Positions 42,914 to 50,818 of a stretch of DNA of 64,000 nt are shown here, in pieces. Numbering within the stretch: position 1 is the first letter of the stretch; every line of letters begins with the position of its first letter. The DNA is taken from contig NZ_CP133990.1 of the NCBI RefSeq assembly GCF_031582905.1, forward strand, positions 2,728,001 to 2,792,000, read 5' to 3'. The notes beneath the pieces are model-generated. The model did not search any database. It saw nothing but the letters and a program-made list of their open reading frames with translations, and was not told the DNA's origin. The DNA comes from Pengzhenrongella sp031582905. GTDB taxonomy: Bacteria > Actinomycetota > Actinomycetes > Actinomycetales > Cellulomonadaceae. A program made the translations under genes and the position numbers.

Positions 42914-44298
42914 CCCGCGGCGAGCACCTCGTCGCCGGTCGCGGCCGCGGTGACCGGCGCGGTGACCGGCGCCGTGACCGGGGTCGCCGTCACAGCGCCG
43001 GCCGGGCCGGCCGGGCGCAGCGCGGCACGGCGCGCCCGGGTCAGCCGCAGCACGAGCAGGCCGCCACCGGCGACGACGGCGCCCACCGCACCGGCCACCA
43101 GGAACCCGGCGCCCGCGCCGGACCGGTCGATGAGCGCGCCGCACACCGGCGCACCGAGCGCCGACCCGACGGTCATCGCCGACCCGCTCCACCCCATGAC
43201 CTCGCCGCGCCGTTCCTCCGGCACGAGCCGGACGAGCGTCGCGGTGATCGACGACAGCGCCGCCGCGCACGGGAGCCCGGCGAGCACGACGGCGACCGCG
43301 AGCACGAGCGGCGTCCCGGCCAGGGCGGCCGGCACCGTCAGCAGTGACAGGACGAGGACCAGGGTCAGCGGCTGCACCGAGCGGTGCCCGGCGCCGTAGA
43401 CCACCCCACCGACGGCCGAGCCGCCGGCCCAGAGCGCGAACATCCACCCGGTCGCCTCGGTGCGGTCCCACTCCTCCAGGGACGCGACGATCCCGACGTC
43501 GGTGCCGGTGAGCACGAGCGATGCCGCACCGGCGGCGAGCAGGGTGACCAGCAGCGCGGGTGTCACCACGCGCGGCCGCTGGAGGGCCGGTCCGGCGTCC
43601 GTCCGGGCGACCGGCTGCACCTGCCCAGCCTGCTCGACCTGGGCTCGTGGGTCGGTCGGGTCGGCCGGGCCGGCCGGGGTGACGGCGAGCGAGCGGGTCG
43701 GCGGGTCGAACCACATGAGCAGCGCCCCGGCACCGACGGTCGCGACGCCGATCGCCACGAGGGCGGCCGTCGTCGACCAGGTGGTGGCGACCAGGACGCC
43801 GAGCACCGGCCCGAGCATGAACGTCAGCTCGGTCGCGACGGAGTCGAGAGCGAACGCGGTGCGCTGCTCGGCAGGCGGGACGAGCACGGACAGCGATTGC
43901 CGCACCACCGAGAACACCGGGACCATGAACAGCCCGGCGACGACCCCGGCGCCGATCAGCGCGTGGTACCCGAGGAACGGCGCGGCAGCCCAGACGGCCG
44001 CCTCGACGACGACCGACGGCAGCAGGGCGCGACGCAGACCCAGCCGGTCCACCCGCCGCCCGCGCCACGGCCCGCCGAGCGCCATGCCGACCGTCATCGC
44101 GGCCGCCACCAGGCCGGCCTGGGCGTACCCGAGGTCGAGGGTCACCACGACGTGCAGGGTGAGCACGACCCCCACGGTGGCGTGCGGCACACGCGCCACG
44201 AGCGAGACGAGCACGAGGCGCAGCACAGCGGGGCGCCGCAGCAGGCGCCCGTAGGGGCGAGGATCACCGCGGGATGATCCCGCACCGTCCGGGCGCAC
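42901..44298 (-). CDS. MFS transporter
   Basis: A 465-residue permease with about 12 hydrophobic helices in two halves. The cytoplasmic loop GRRVDRLGLRRALLP is the A-motif equivalent, and a long Pro/Ala-rich linker near residues 205-235 separates the halves. VPEERRGEVMGWSGSAMTVGSALGAPVCG lies in the second half. The C-terminal tail repeats VTAPVTAP. The GTG at 44298 is chosen because TATCAC ends 6 nt upstream (leaderless type); further upstream starts in frame are possible. It is divergent from the coiled-coil protein gene. The substrate is unknown. Confidence 0.82.
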   Translation of the reverse strand: MRPDGAGSSRGDPRPYGRLLRRPAVLRLVLVSLVARVPHATVGVVLTLHVVVTLDLGYAQAGLVAAAMTVGMALGGPWRGRRVDRLGLRRALLPSVVVEAAVWAAAPFLGYHALIGAGVVAGLFMVPVFSVVRQSLSVLVPPAEQRTAFALDSVATELTFMLGPVLGVLVATTWSTTAALVAIGVATVGAGALLMWFDPPTRSLAVTPAGPADPTDPRAQVEQAGQVQPVARTDAGPALQRPRVVTPALLVTLLAAGAASLVLTGTDVGIVASLEEWDRTEATGWMFALWAGGSAVGGVVYGAGHRSVQPLTLVLVLSLLTVPAALAGTPLVLAVAVVLAGLPCAAALSSITATLVRLVPEERRGEVMGWSGSAMTVGSALGAPVCGALIDRSGAGAGFLVAGAVGAVVAGGGLLVLRLTRARRAALRPAGPAGAVTATPVTAPVTAPVTAAATGDEVLAAGQLT

Positions 44299-44361
44299 CG
44301 CACCGTGATATCGCTCTCGCGGTCCACGCCGACCCGTGAGGGCGGTGCCTATCCTGGCGCG

Positions 44362-45075
44362 GTGACGAACGAGCCGACCGCCGAGGTGCCGACGACCCAC
44401 CGGGCCGGTCCGGGCGTCCCCGTCCGGGTGTCGGGGATGTCCTCCGGGACGGCGGGTGCCGACCGCGTCCCCGGGTGGGGGCAGCCGGAGCGGACCGGCG
44501 CGCGGCACGGCGCCGCGGGCACCGGCGGCGCCGTGCCGCCTGTCCACGCGGCCGCTGCGCGCGGCAGGCGGCGTCGGCGGTGGCCGGTCGTCCTGCTCAC
44601 CCTCCTGCTCCTCGCGACGCTGGGGGCGGCGGGCTACCTCTACGCGACGACGACGGCGTACCGCGAGCGCGTCACGTGGACCGAGGACCAGGCGCGGGCC
44701 ATCGGCACGGAGCTCGTCGCGACCCGGATGGAGCTCGAGGGCGCGACCGCGGAGCTGGAGGCCGTCCGCGGCCAGCTCGCCATCGCGCAGGAGCGCATCA
44801 CCGCCCTGGCGGACGAGAAGGCGCAGATCGGCGACGACCGGGAGGCGCAGGCACAGCTGCTGGACTACCAGGCGCGCGTGACCGCGGCGGCCGGGACGGT
44901 GGCCTCCGCCCTCGAGCGGTGCGTGCAGGGTCAGGACCAGCTCATCACCTACCTCGGGGACGCCGCGTCCTACGACCCCGACCAGCTCGCGCGATTCGGT
45001 GCGGACGTCGAGCGGCTGTGCGCGTCCGCCTCCGAGGCCAACGACGCGCTGCAGGCCGAGCTGGCGGACCGGTGA
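44362..45075 (+). CDS. Single-pass membrane protein with periplasm-side coiled coil
   Basis: A 237-residue protein: a disordered Pro/Gly/Thr-rich cytoplasmic N-terminus (1-70), an RGRRRRR cluster, one transmembrane helix (about 76-98, VVLLTLLLLATLGAAGYLY), then a long coiled coil (about 110-190, with EATAELEAVRGQLAIAQERI-like heptads) and a short C-terminal helical region with two Cys. I recognise no named family. The GTG start follows TATCCT by 6 nt (leaderless). Its stop overlaps the start of the protease gene (GTGA), so the two products probably act together at the membrane. Confidence 0.72.
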   Translation: MTNEPTAEVPTTHRAGPGVPVRVSGMSSGTAGADRVPGWGQPERTGARHGAAGTGGAVPPVHAAAARGRRRRRWPVVLLTLLLLATLGAAGYLYATTTAYRERVTWTEDQARAIGTELVATRMELEGATAELEAVRGQLAIAQERITALADEKAQIGDDREAQAQLLDYQARVTAAAGTVASALERCVQGQDQLITYLGDAASYDPDQLARFGADVERLCASASEANDALQAELADR

Positions 45076-45816
45076 CGGCCCGAGGCCGCGGGGCCGCGCG
45101 CGCCACGCTCGGCGCGGTGCTCACGGGGCTGCTCGTGGCCGGGTGCGCGTACGTGCCGCCGATGCCCGGGCCGACCCCGGTGGACCTCGTCCCCTCGGAG
45201 ATCCCGCCGGCCACCCCGACCACGTCGGGGAACCTCTCCCCGACGGCTTCGACGCGGCGCAGCGCATGGCGGTGCGGATCCGCAACGTCGGGTGCGGGTC
45301 GGTGTCGACCGGGTCCGGGTTCGCGATCGACGCCCGGACCCTCATCACGAACCGGCACGTCGTCGCCGAGTCCGCCGAGCTGCAGCTGAGCACGTACGAC
45401 GGGCGTGACCTCGCCGCGACGACGGCGAGCACCGCGAGCCTCGCGGACCTGGCCGTCGTGCGGACCACCGACGACCTGCCCGCCGTCCCCGAGCTCGCCG
45501 ACGCCGACCCGTCCCCGGGCGACGAGGTGACCGTCGTCGGGTACCCCGAGGGGGCCGGCTCACGGTGACGAGCGGCCGCGTGATCGGGGGCACGACCGAC
45601 CCGCTCAACGAGAACCTCGGCGAGGTGCTGGTCACTGACGCCGCGGTGGAGCCCGGCAGCTCGGGCTCGGCCGTGCTCGACGCGGACGGTCGGGTGATCG
45701 GCGTCGTCTACGCGAAGAACACCCTGGACCAGAGCTTCATCGTCCCGGTCAGCACCCTGCGCTCCCTGCTCGAGGACACCGCCGCCTTCGTCGACGCCCC
45801 GTCCTGCGCGGGGTGA
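45072..45816 (+). CDS. Trypsin-like serine protease lipoprotein (two frame breaks)
   Basis: About 248 residues after repair. The N-terminus is a lipoprotein signal (LGAVLTGLLVAGC, lipobox LVAGC). The protease core has TGSGFAIDARTLITNRHVVA (catalytic His), SLADLAVVRT (Asp) and AVEPGSSGSAVLD (Ser, in the GxSGS loop), as in S1C/S1B trypsin-like enzymes without a PDZ domain. One base is missing at 45238-45241 (before DGFDAAQRM) and one at the G run 45550-45554 (inside YPEGGRLTVTSG). With both repaired, all three catalytic residues are in one frame. It overlaps the coiled-coil protein gene upstream. Confidence 0.85.
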
Positions 45817-45857
45817 CCCCCACCACCCAGGTACCCGCCCCACCCCGGAGGACCGTC

Positions 45858-46258
45858 ATGGACAGCACCCGCGCCCCTTCGACCCGGCCGCCCACAACCG
45901 CGCGGCCGCCGAGGCCCTGACGGTGCGCCGCGTGTTCGGCGAGGCGTACACCCGCGACGGCGTGCAGGTGATCCCGGTCGCGAAGGTCCTCGGCGGCACC
46001 GGCGGCGGCTACGGCCTGGGCGGGACGCCGGACGGCGGCGGGTCGGATGCGGGCCCGGCGGACGGCACCCCGGCGGGCGAGGGCGGCGGGGGCGGCTTCG
46101 GCGTCCGCGTGCGGCCGGTCGGCGTCTACGTGGTCGACGACGCCGGGGTGCACTGGCGCCCGGCGCTCGACCTCAACCGCGTGGTCCTCGGTGGGCAGGT
46201 CGCCGGGACGCTCATCGCGATGGCGCTCGCCTGGGCGCTGGGCCGGCGGCGCGGCTGA
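45858..46258 (+). CDS. GerW/YtfJ-like protein (one frame break)
   Basis: About 133 residues. Evidence for the GerW family is VRRVFGEAYTRDGVQVIPVAKVLGGTGGGYGLGG, a Gly-rich middle, FGVRVRPVGVYVVDDAGVHWRPALDLNRV, and a C-terminal hydrophobic helix with LGRRRG. The family was named for a Bacillus spore protein but is common in non-sporulating actinobacteria, where its role is unknown. The ATG at 45858 follows GGAGGACC. The frame shifts at the C run 45874-45877 (after STRAP); one added base gives FDPAAHNRAAAEALTVRR. It lies 41 nt after the protease gene. Confidence 0.8.
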
Positions 46259-46312
46259 CGCCCGTCCGCGTCCCGGGGCGCGACGACGCACCCCGGCCGG
46301 TGGCGGCGTCGG

Positions 46313-47093
46313 TCAGCCGGGCGCCTGGGTCAGGCGCAGCTCGACCGAGTCGACCCGTGCCGCGACGACCTCGTGCGCGGCGAGACCGGCGTTGACGCGC
46401 GCGAGGACGTCGTCCAGCGCAGCCCGGTCCAGCCCCGGGACGAGCGCGAGCACGACGGCGACCTCGGCGCGGCGGCCCGGTTCGGCGCGCACGCCCGCGA
46501 CCGCAGCGATCCCCGCGACGGCGTCGGCGACCGCCGCGACGACCTCGGCGTCGACGACGCCGTCGACCACGGCGGGACGCCACCGCTGCTCGCGGGCCAG
46601 CGCCCACACCGCGGGGCGCGGGAGCACCGCGGTGACCGGGCCGCCCGGGTCGAGGACGACGACCTCCCAGCCCTCGCCGACCGCGGACAGCGCGGCGCGA
46701 GCGGCGTCGCTGGGCACCGGGCGCGCGTGCGGGTGCCAGGCCTGCATCGCGGCCACCGACGAGAACACCGGCATCGCGGTGCGGCCGTCCGGGGCGCGCA
46801 GCGCGACGATGCCGGCCGACGCCTCCTTGTCGACCGTGTGCTCGTGACCGTCGTGCACGACGACGTCGGCGGCCTCGAGCTCGGCGAGGACCGGGACCAG
46901 CACCCGGGTCGGGGCGAGCGCGGCGACGACGTCGGTCAGCGATCCCGTGCCGGCGGCGTAGCGCTCGAGCGCCGCGGCGAGGGCGGGGCGGCTGTGCCGT
47001 CGTCCCCGGCGAACGGGGACGACGGCGGCAGGGCGCGACCGGTCGTGCGCCCGGGGTCCGCAGGCCCGGCGGCGCCGCCGGGGTGCCGGTCAG
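46313..47093 (-). CDS. SseB-domain protein (two frame breaks, start uncertain)
   Basis: About 260 residues after repair. LVPVLAELEAADVVVHDGHEHTVDKEASAGIVALRAPDGRTAMPVFSSVAAMQAW is the SseB N-terminal domain signature, and the C-terminal half is a SseB-type alpha/beta domain. The N-terminal part PPSSPFAGDDGT and the preceding TGTPAAPPGLRTPGARPVA lie in two other frames. Single missing bases at the G runs 46985-46988 and 47031-47033 join all three. The first codon is unclear: the frame opens at a CTG overlapping the hisA stop, and no ATG, GTG or TTG is in place, so a further error may hide the true start. It lies directly downstream of hisA. Confidence 0.75.
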
Positions 47094-47848
47094 AACCGGC
47101 CCGGGCCGGCGCCGGTGGGCTTGCCGGCGACCTCGAGGGCCTCGGGGAGCGTGAACGCCCCGGCGTACAGGGCCTTGCCGACGATGGCGCCCTCGACACC
47201 GTCGTCGACGAGGTCGCGCAGCGCGCGCAGGTCGTCCAGGCTCGAGATCCCGCCGGACGCCACCACCGCGGCGTCGGTGCGCGCGCAGACCTCGCGCAGC
47301 AGCTCGAGGTTGGGGCCGCGCAGCGTGCCGTCCTTGGTCACGTCGGTCACGACGTAGCGGGCGCAGCCGGCGTCGTCCAGGCGCGCGAGGACCTCCCACA
47401 GGTCGCCGCCCTCCTGCGTCCAGCCGCGCGCGGCGAGCGTGGTGCCGCGCACGTCGAGCCCGACCGCGATGAGCTCGCCGTACCGGTCGATGACCTCAGC
47501 GGTCCACTCCGGGTTCTCCAGCGCCGCGGTGCCGAGGTTGACCCGGGCGGCGCCGGTGGCCAGCGCGCGCTCGAGCGACGCGTCGTCACGGATGCCGCCG
47601 GACATCTCGACCCGGACGTCCAGCGCGGCGACGACCGAGGCGAGCAGCTCGGCGTTGGACCCGCGACCGAAGGCGGCGTCCAGGTCGACGAGGTGCACCC
47701 ACTCCGCGCCGCCGGACTGCCAGTCGAGCGCGGCGGCCAGCGGGTCGCCGTAGGAGGTCTCGGAGCCGGCCTCGCCCTGGACGAGGCGGACGGCCTGACC
47801 GTCGGCGACGTCGACGGCGGGCAGCAGGACGAGCGGTTCGGTGGACAT
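47090..47848 (-). CDS. priA: Phosphoribosyl isomerase, HisA/PriA type
   Basis: A TIM-barrel isomerase converting ProFAR to PRFAR in histidine synthesis. In actinobacteria PriA also replaces TrpF in tryptophan synthesis. LLPAVDVADGQAVRLVQGEAGSETSYGDP has the catalytic Asp and the PriA-type loop. EMSGGIRDDASLERAL and YVVTDVTKDGTLRGPN carry the phosphate loop and second Asp. The 252-residue frame is intact. The ATG has a GAGGAG ribosome binding site. It follows hisH by about 110 nt on the minus strand. Confidence 0.95.
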   Translation of the reverse strand: MSTEPLVLLPAVDVADGQAVRLVQGEAGSETSYGDPLAAALDWQSGGAEWVHLVDLDAAFGRGSNAELLASVVAALDVRVEMSGGIRDDASLERALATGAARVNLGTAALENPEWTAEVIDRYGELIAVGLDVRGTTLAARGWTQEGGDLWEVLARLDDAGCARYVVTDVTKDGTLRGPNLELLREVCARTDAAVVASGGISSLDDLRALRDLVDDGVEGAIVGKALYAGAFTLPEALEVAGKPTGAGPGRF

Positions 47849-47960
47849 GGGTGGGGCTCTCCTCGGTGGGGGTTCGGGGCGTGCCGCGGGGATGCGTGAC
47901 GGGCGGGCGCGACGGGCGGGTGCGACGGTCGCCGCCCGTCGGCGCGGCGGCGCGCGGCGG

Positions 47961-48601
47961 TCAGGACCGCAGGGAGCCGACCCAGTTCGCGAGCAGCTGG
48001 GAGCCGGCGTCGCCGGACTTCTCGGGGTGGAACTGCGTCGCCGACAGCGGCCCGTTCTCCACCGCGGCCACGAACCGGCCGCCGTGCTCGGACCAGGTGA
48101 CCATCGGCGGGGTGAACCGGGCGTCCCCGAGCGGGGGGAAGGTCCGGGCCGCGTAGGAGTGCACGAAGTAGAACCGCTCGGCCTCGATGCCGTCGAACAG
48201 CACGGAGCCCTCGGGCGCCTCGACGGTGGACCAGCCCATGTGCGGGACGACGTCGGCCTCCAGCCGGTCGACCACACCGGGCCACTCGCCGAGCCCCTCG
48301 GCCTCGACGCCGTGCTCCTCACCGCGCTCGAACATGACCTGCATGCCGACGCAGATGCCGAGCACGGGGCGCCCACCGGCCAGGCGGCGGTCGATGATCT
48401 GGCCGCCGCGCACGCCGTTGAGGCCGTCCATCACCGCGGCGAACGCGCCCACACCCGGGACGACGAGTCCGTCCGCCTCGCTGGCGGCGGTCGGGTCGGC
48501 GGTCAGCTCGACCTCGGCACCGACGCGCTCGAGCGCGCGGACCGCGGATCGGACGTTGCCGAACCCGTAGTCGAGGACGACGACCTGGGGGTGGGAGTCA
48601 C
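47961..48601 (-). CDS. hisH: Imidazole glycerol phosphate synthase, glutaminase subunit HisH (one frame break)
   Basis: A class I glutamine amidotransferase that supplies ammonia to HisF. VVVLDYGFGNVRSAVRALE is the N-terminus, GICVGMQVMFERGEE contains the nucleophile Cys and ATQFHPEKSG the catalytic His-Glu. The GTG at 48601 (VTPTP) leads into this frame only after adding one base to the G run 48587-48591, giving about 213 residues, which is normal. It lies between a small unknown gene and hisA. hisF is not in the window. Confidence 0.93.
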
Positions 48602-48612
48602 GGGACCCGAGT

Positions 48613-49067
48613 TTACCGGCGGTTCGCGCGCGCCGACGCGGCGAGCAGGCGCAGCGCGCGGAACCGGGACATGCCGACGCTCGACACGACCCCCGGGACG
48701 TCCGCGGCGGTGACCGTGCCGAGCAGCAGGTCCTCGAGGACGTCCGGTGCGCCGCTGAGCACGAGACCGGCGGCGAGCTTCTCCCCTGCTCGCCGTCGAG
48801 CCAGCGCGACGCGGTCGCCCGGCCCTCGGCCTTCTGCAGCAGCACGACGGGGACGCCCTTGAGCAGCCGGGACACCGCGACCGCGGCGTCCCGCGGCGCG
48901 GTGCCGGTGGTGTCGCGGCAGACGGCGATCGCGCCGACGTCCGACGGGACGACGTCCACGTCGACCTTGGCCATCGCGCACGTCGCCGCGAGCGGGCCAG
49001 GTGCGGCGACCGGGGTGACGACGAGCGCGACCGCCGGCGGGGTCGGCGGGGTGGCCGGCCCCGCCAT
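48613..49067 (-). CDS. Conserved his-operon protein of unknown function (one frame break)
   Basis: About 151 residues. The N-terminal half (VALVVTPVAAPGPLAATCAMAKVDVDVVPSDVGAIAVCRD) looks like alternating beta strands and helices with two Cys. The C-terminal half has VLSGAPDVLEDLLLGTVTAADVPGVVSSVGMSRFRALRLL. The frame breaks at 48783-48786 after LDGEQG; one added base gives GEKLAAGLVLSGAP. I do not recognise a named family. Its ATG overlaps the hisB stop (TGATG) and it ends 11 nt before hisH, so it is embedded in the histidine operon and is probably translated with it. Confidence 0.72.
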
Positions 49068-49672
49068 CAGAGGGCGCCCTTCGTGGACGGGATCCCCACG
49101 ACACGCGGGTCCGGCTGCACCGCGGCGCGCAGCGCCCGCGCGAGGGCCTTGAACTGCGCCTCGACGATGTGGTGCGGATCCCGGCCGGCGAGCACCCGCA
49201 TGTGGATGCAGATGCCGGCGTGGTGCGCGATCGACTCGAGCACGTGCCGGGTCAGCGACCCGGTGAAGTGACCGCCGATGAGGTGGTACTCCTGCCCGGC
49301 GGGCTCACCCGAGTGCACGAGGTAGGGCCGCCCGGACACGTCGACGACGGCCTGCGCGAGCGCCTCGTCGAGCGGGACCAGCGCGTCGCCGAACCGGCCG
49401 ATGCCCGCCTTGTCCCCCAGGGCGACCCGCAGCGCCTCGCCCAGAGCGATCGCGACGTCCTCCACGGTGTGGTGGGCGTCGATGTGGGTGTCCCCGGTCG
49501 CCCGGACGGTGAGGTCGAGCAGGGAGTGCTTGCCGAGCGCGGTGAGCATGTGGTCGTAGAACGGCACGCTCGTGGAGATGTCGGTCCGGCCCGTGCCGTC
49601 GAGGTCGAGCTCGACGAGCACGCTCGACTCCGAGGTCGTGCGCTCGATCCGTCCGGTCCGCGTGCCGCTCAT
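49067..49672 (-). CDS. hisB: Imidazoleglycerol-phosphate dehydratase
   Basis: A monofunctional IGPD of 201 residues. FYDHMLTALGKHSLLDL, DTHIDAHHTVEDVAIALGEAL and SIAHHAGICIHMRVLAGRDPHHIVEAQFKALARAL hold the metal-binding histidines in two similar half-domains. The phosphatase half found in enteric HisB is absent, as expected for actinobacteria. The ATG overlaps the repaired hisC stop. Confidence 0.97.
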   Translation of the reverse strand: MSGTRTGRIERTTSESSVLVELDLDGTGRTDISTSVPFYDHMLTALGKHSLLDLTVRATGDTHIDAHHTVEDVAIALGEALRVALGDKAGIGRFGDALVPLDEALAQAVVDVSGRPYLVHSGEPAGQEYHLIGGHFTGSLTRHVLESIAHHAGICIHMRVLAGRDPHHIVEAQFKALARALRAAVQPDPRVVGIPSTKGAL

Positions 49673-50761
49673 CGGGGTCCACCTCCACCAGGGCGTCCCG
49701 GAAGGCCGCCATCTCCTCGCGGGTGCCGATCGACACCCGCAGCCACTGCGGTGGCCCGACCTCGCGGATCAGCACCCCGCGGGCCAGCAGACCCTCCCAG
49801 ATCGCGTGCCGGTCGTCGAACGGCCCGAACAGCACGAAGTTCGCGTCGGACTCCGCGACGTCGTACCCGCGCCCGCGCAGCCATTCCACGCACGCGTCCC
49901 GCTCCGCGCGCAGCGACCCCACCTGCGCCATGAGCGCGCCCGAGTGCTTGAGCGCGGCGCGCGCGACCGCCTGGGTCACGCCGGACAGGTGGTACGGCAG
50001 GCGCACGACGCGCAGCGCGTCGACCAGCGCGGGTGCCGCGGCGAGGTAGCCGACCCGGGCCCCGGCGAGCCCGAACGCCTTGGACATCGTCCGGCTGACC
50101 GCCAGGTGCGGGTGGTCGGCGAGGATCTCCAGGGCGGACGGCGTCCCCGCGCGGCGGAACTCCCCGTACGCCTCGTCGACGACGACGACGCACCCGCCCG
50201 GCACCGCGGCAGCCGCGGCGAGCACGGCCTCGATCGTGCCCAGCGGCAGCGCCGTCCCGGTGGGGTTGTTGGGGCTCGCGAGGAGCACGACGCTCGGCGC
50301 GTGCTCGGCGATCGTGGCGGCGGCGCGCTCGGGGTCGAGCGTGAAGTCGTCCTCCCGGCGGCCCTGCACCCAGCCCGTGCTGGTGTCGCGCGCGTACTCG
50401 GGGTACATGGAGTAGGTCGGCGCGAACGACAGCGCGGTGCGACCGGGCCCGCCGAAGGCCTGGAGCAGGTGCAGCATGACCTCGTTGGAGCCGTTCGCGG
50501 CCCAGATCTGCTCGGGTGCCAGGTGGACGCCGGACTCGCGGAGCAGGTACGCGGCGAGGTCGGTCCGCAGCGCGAGGAAGTCGCGGTCCGGGTACCGGTT
50601 GAGCCCGCGCGCCGCGGCGGCGACGTCCGCGGCGATGTCGGCGACGACGTCGTCCGCGGGCGGGTAGGGGTTCTCGTTGACGTTGAGCAGCACCGGGACG
50701 TCGAGCTGCGGAGCGCCGTACGGCTCGAGGCCCGCGAGCTCCGGACGCAGGGAAGGGTCAC
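49669..50761 (-). CDS. hisC: Histidinol-phosphate aminotransferase (breaks near both ends)
   Basis: A PLP-dependent class I/II aminotransferase of about 364 residues. LLNVNENPYPPADDVVADI, ASPNNPTGTALPL, VVVDEAYGEF, SRTMSKAFGLAGARVGY (Schiff-base Lys) and WLRVSIGTREEMAAF are typical. One base is missing at 50750-50752, separating the GTG start (VTLPLRPEL...) from the body. A second is missing at 49674-49677, just before the stop; without it the frame runs on past hisB. With both added the gene ends ...VEVDPR and overlaps the hisB ATG. A TAGACT -10 box ends 7 nt before the GTG (leaderless). Confidence 0.94.
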
Positions 50762-50768
50762 GGCCCCG

Positions 50769-50774
50769 AGTCTA
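50769..50774 (-). promoter_or_regulatory. hisC leaderless promoter -10 box
   Basis: TAGACT on the minus strand ends 7 nt before the hisC GTG. hisD has the identical hexamer at the identical distance, so the two separated his units probably share one mode of expression. Confidence 0.6.
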
Positions 50775-50806
50775 GGGAGGCCCACGGACATGTCGGTGCC
50801 GCTGCC

Positions 50807-50812
50807 TACGAT
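50807..50812 (+). promoter_or_regulatory. recQ leaderless promoter -10 box
   Basis: TACGAT ends 6 nt before the recQ ATG; no ribosome binding site is present. It is divergent from hisC, with only 57 bp between the two start codons. Confidence 0.5.
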
Positions 50813-50818
50813 CGACGG

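Noticed and set aside
49305..49672. A hisC extension running through hisB
   Set aside because: It follows from one missing base before the hisC stop. With it restored hisC ends at 49669, overlapping the hisB ATG.
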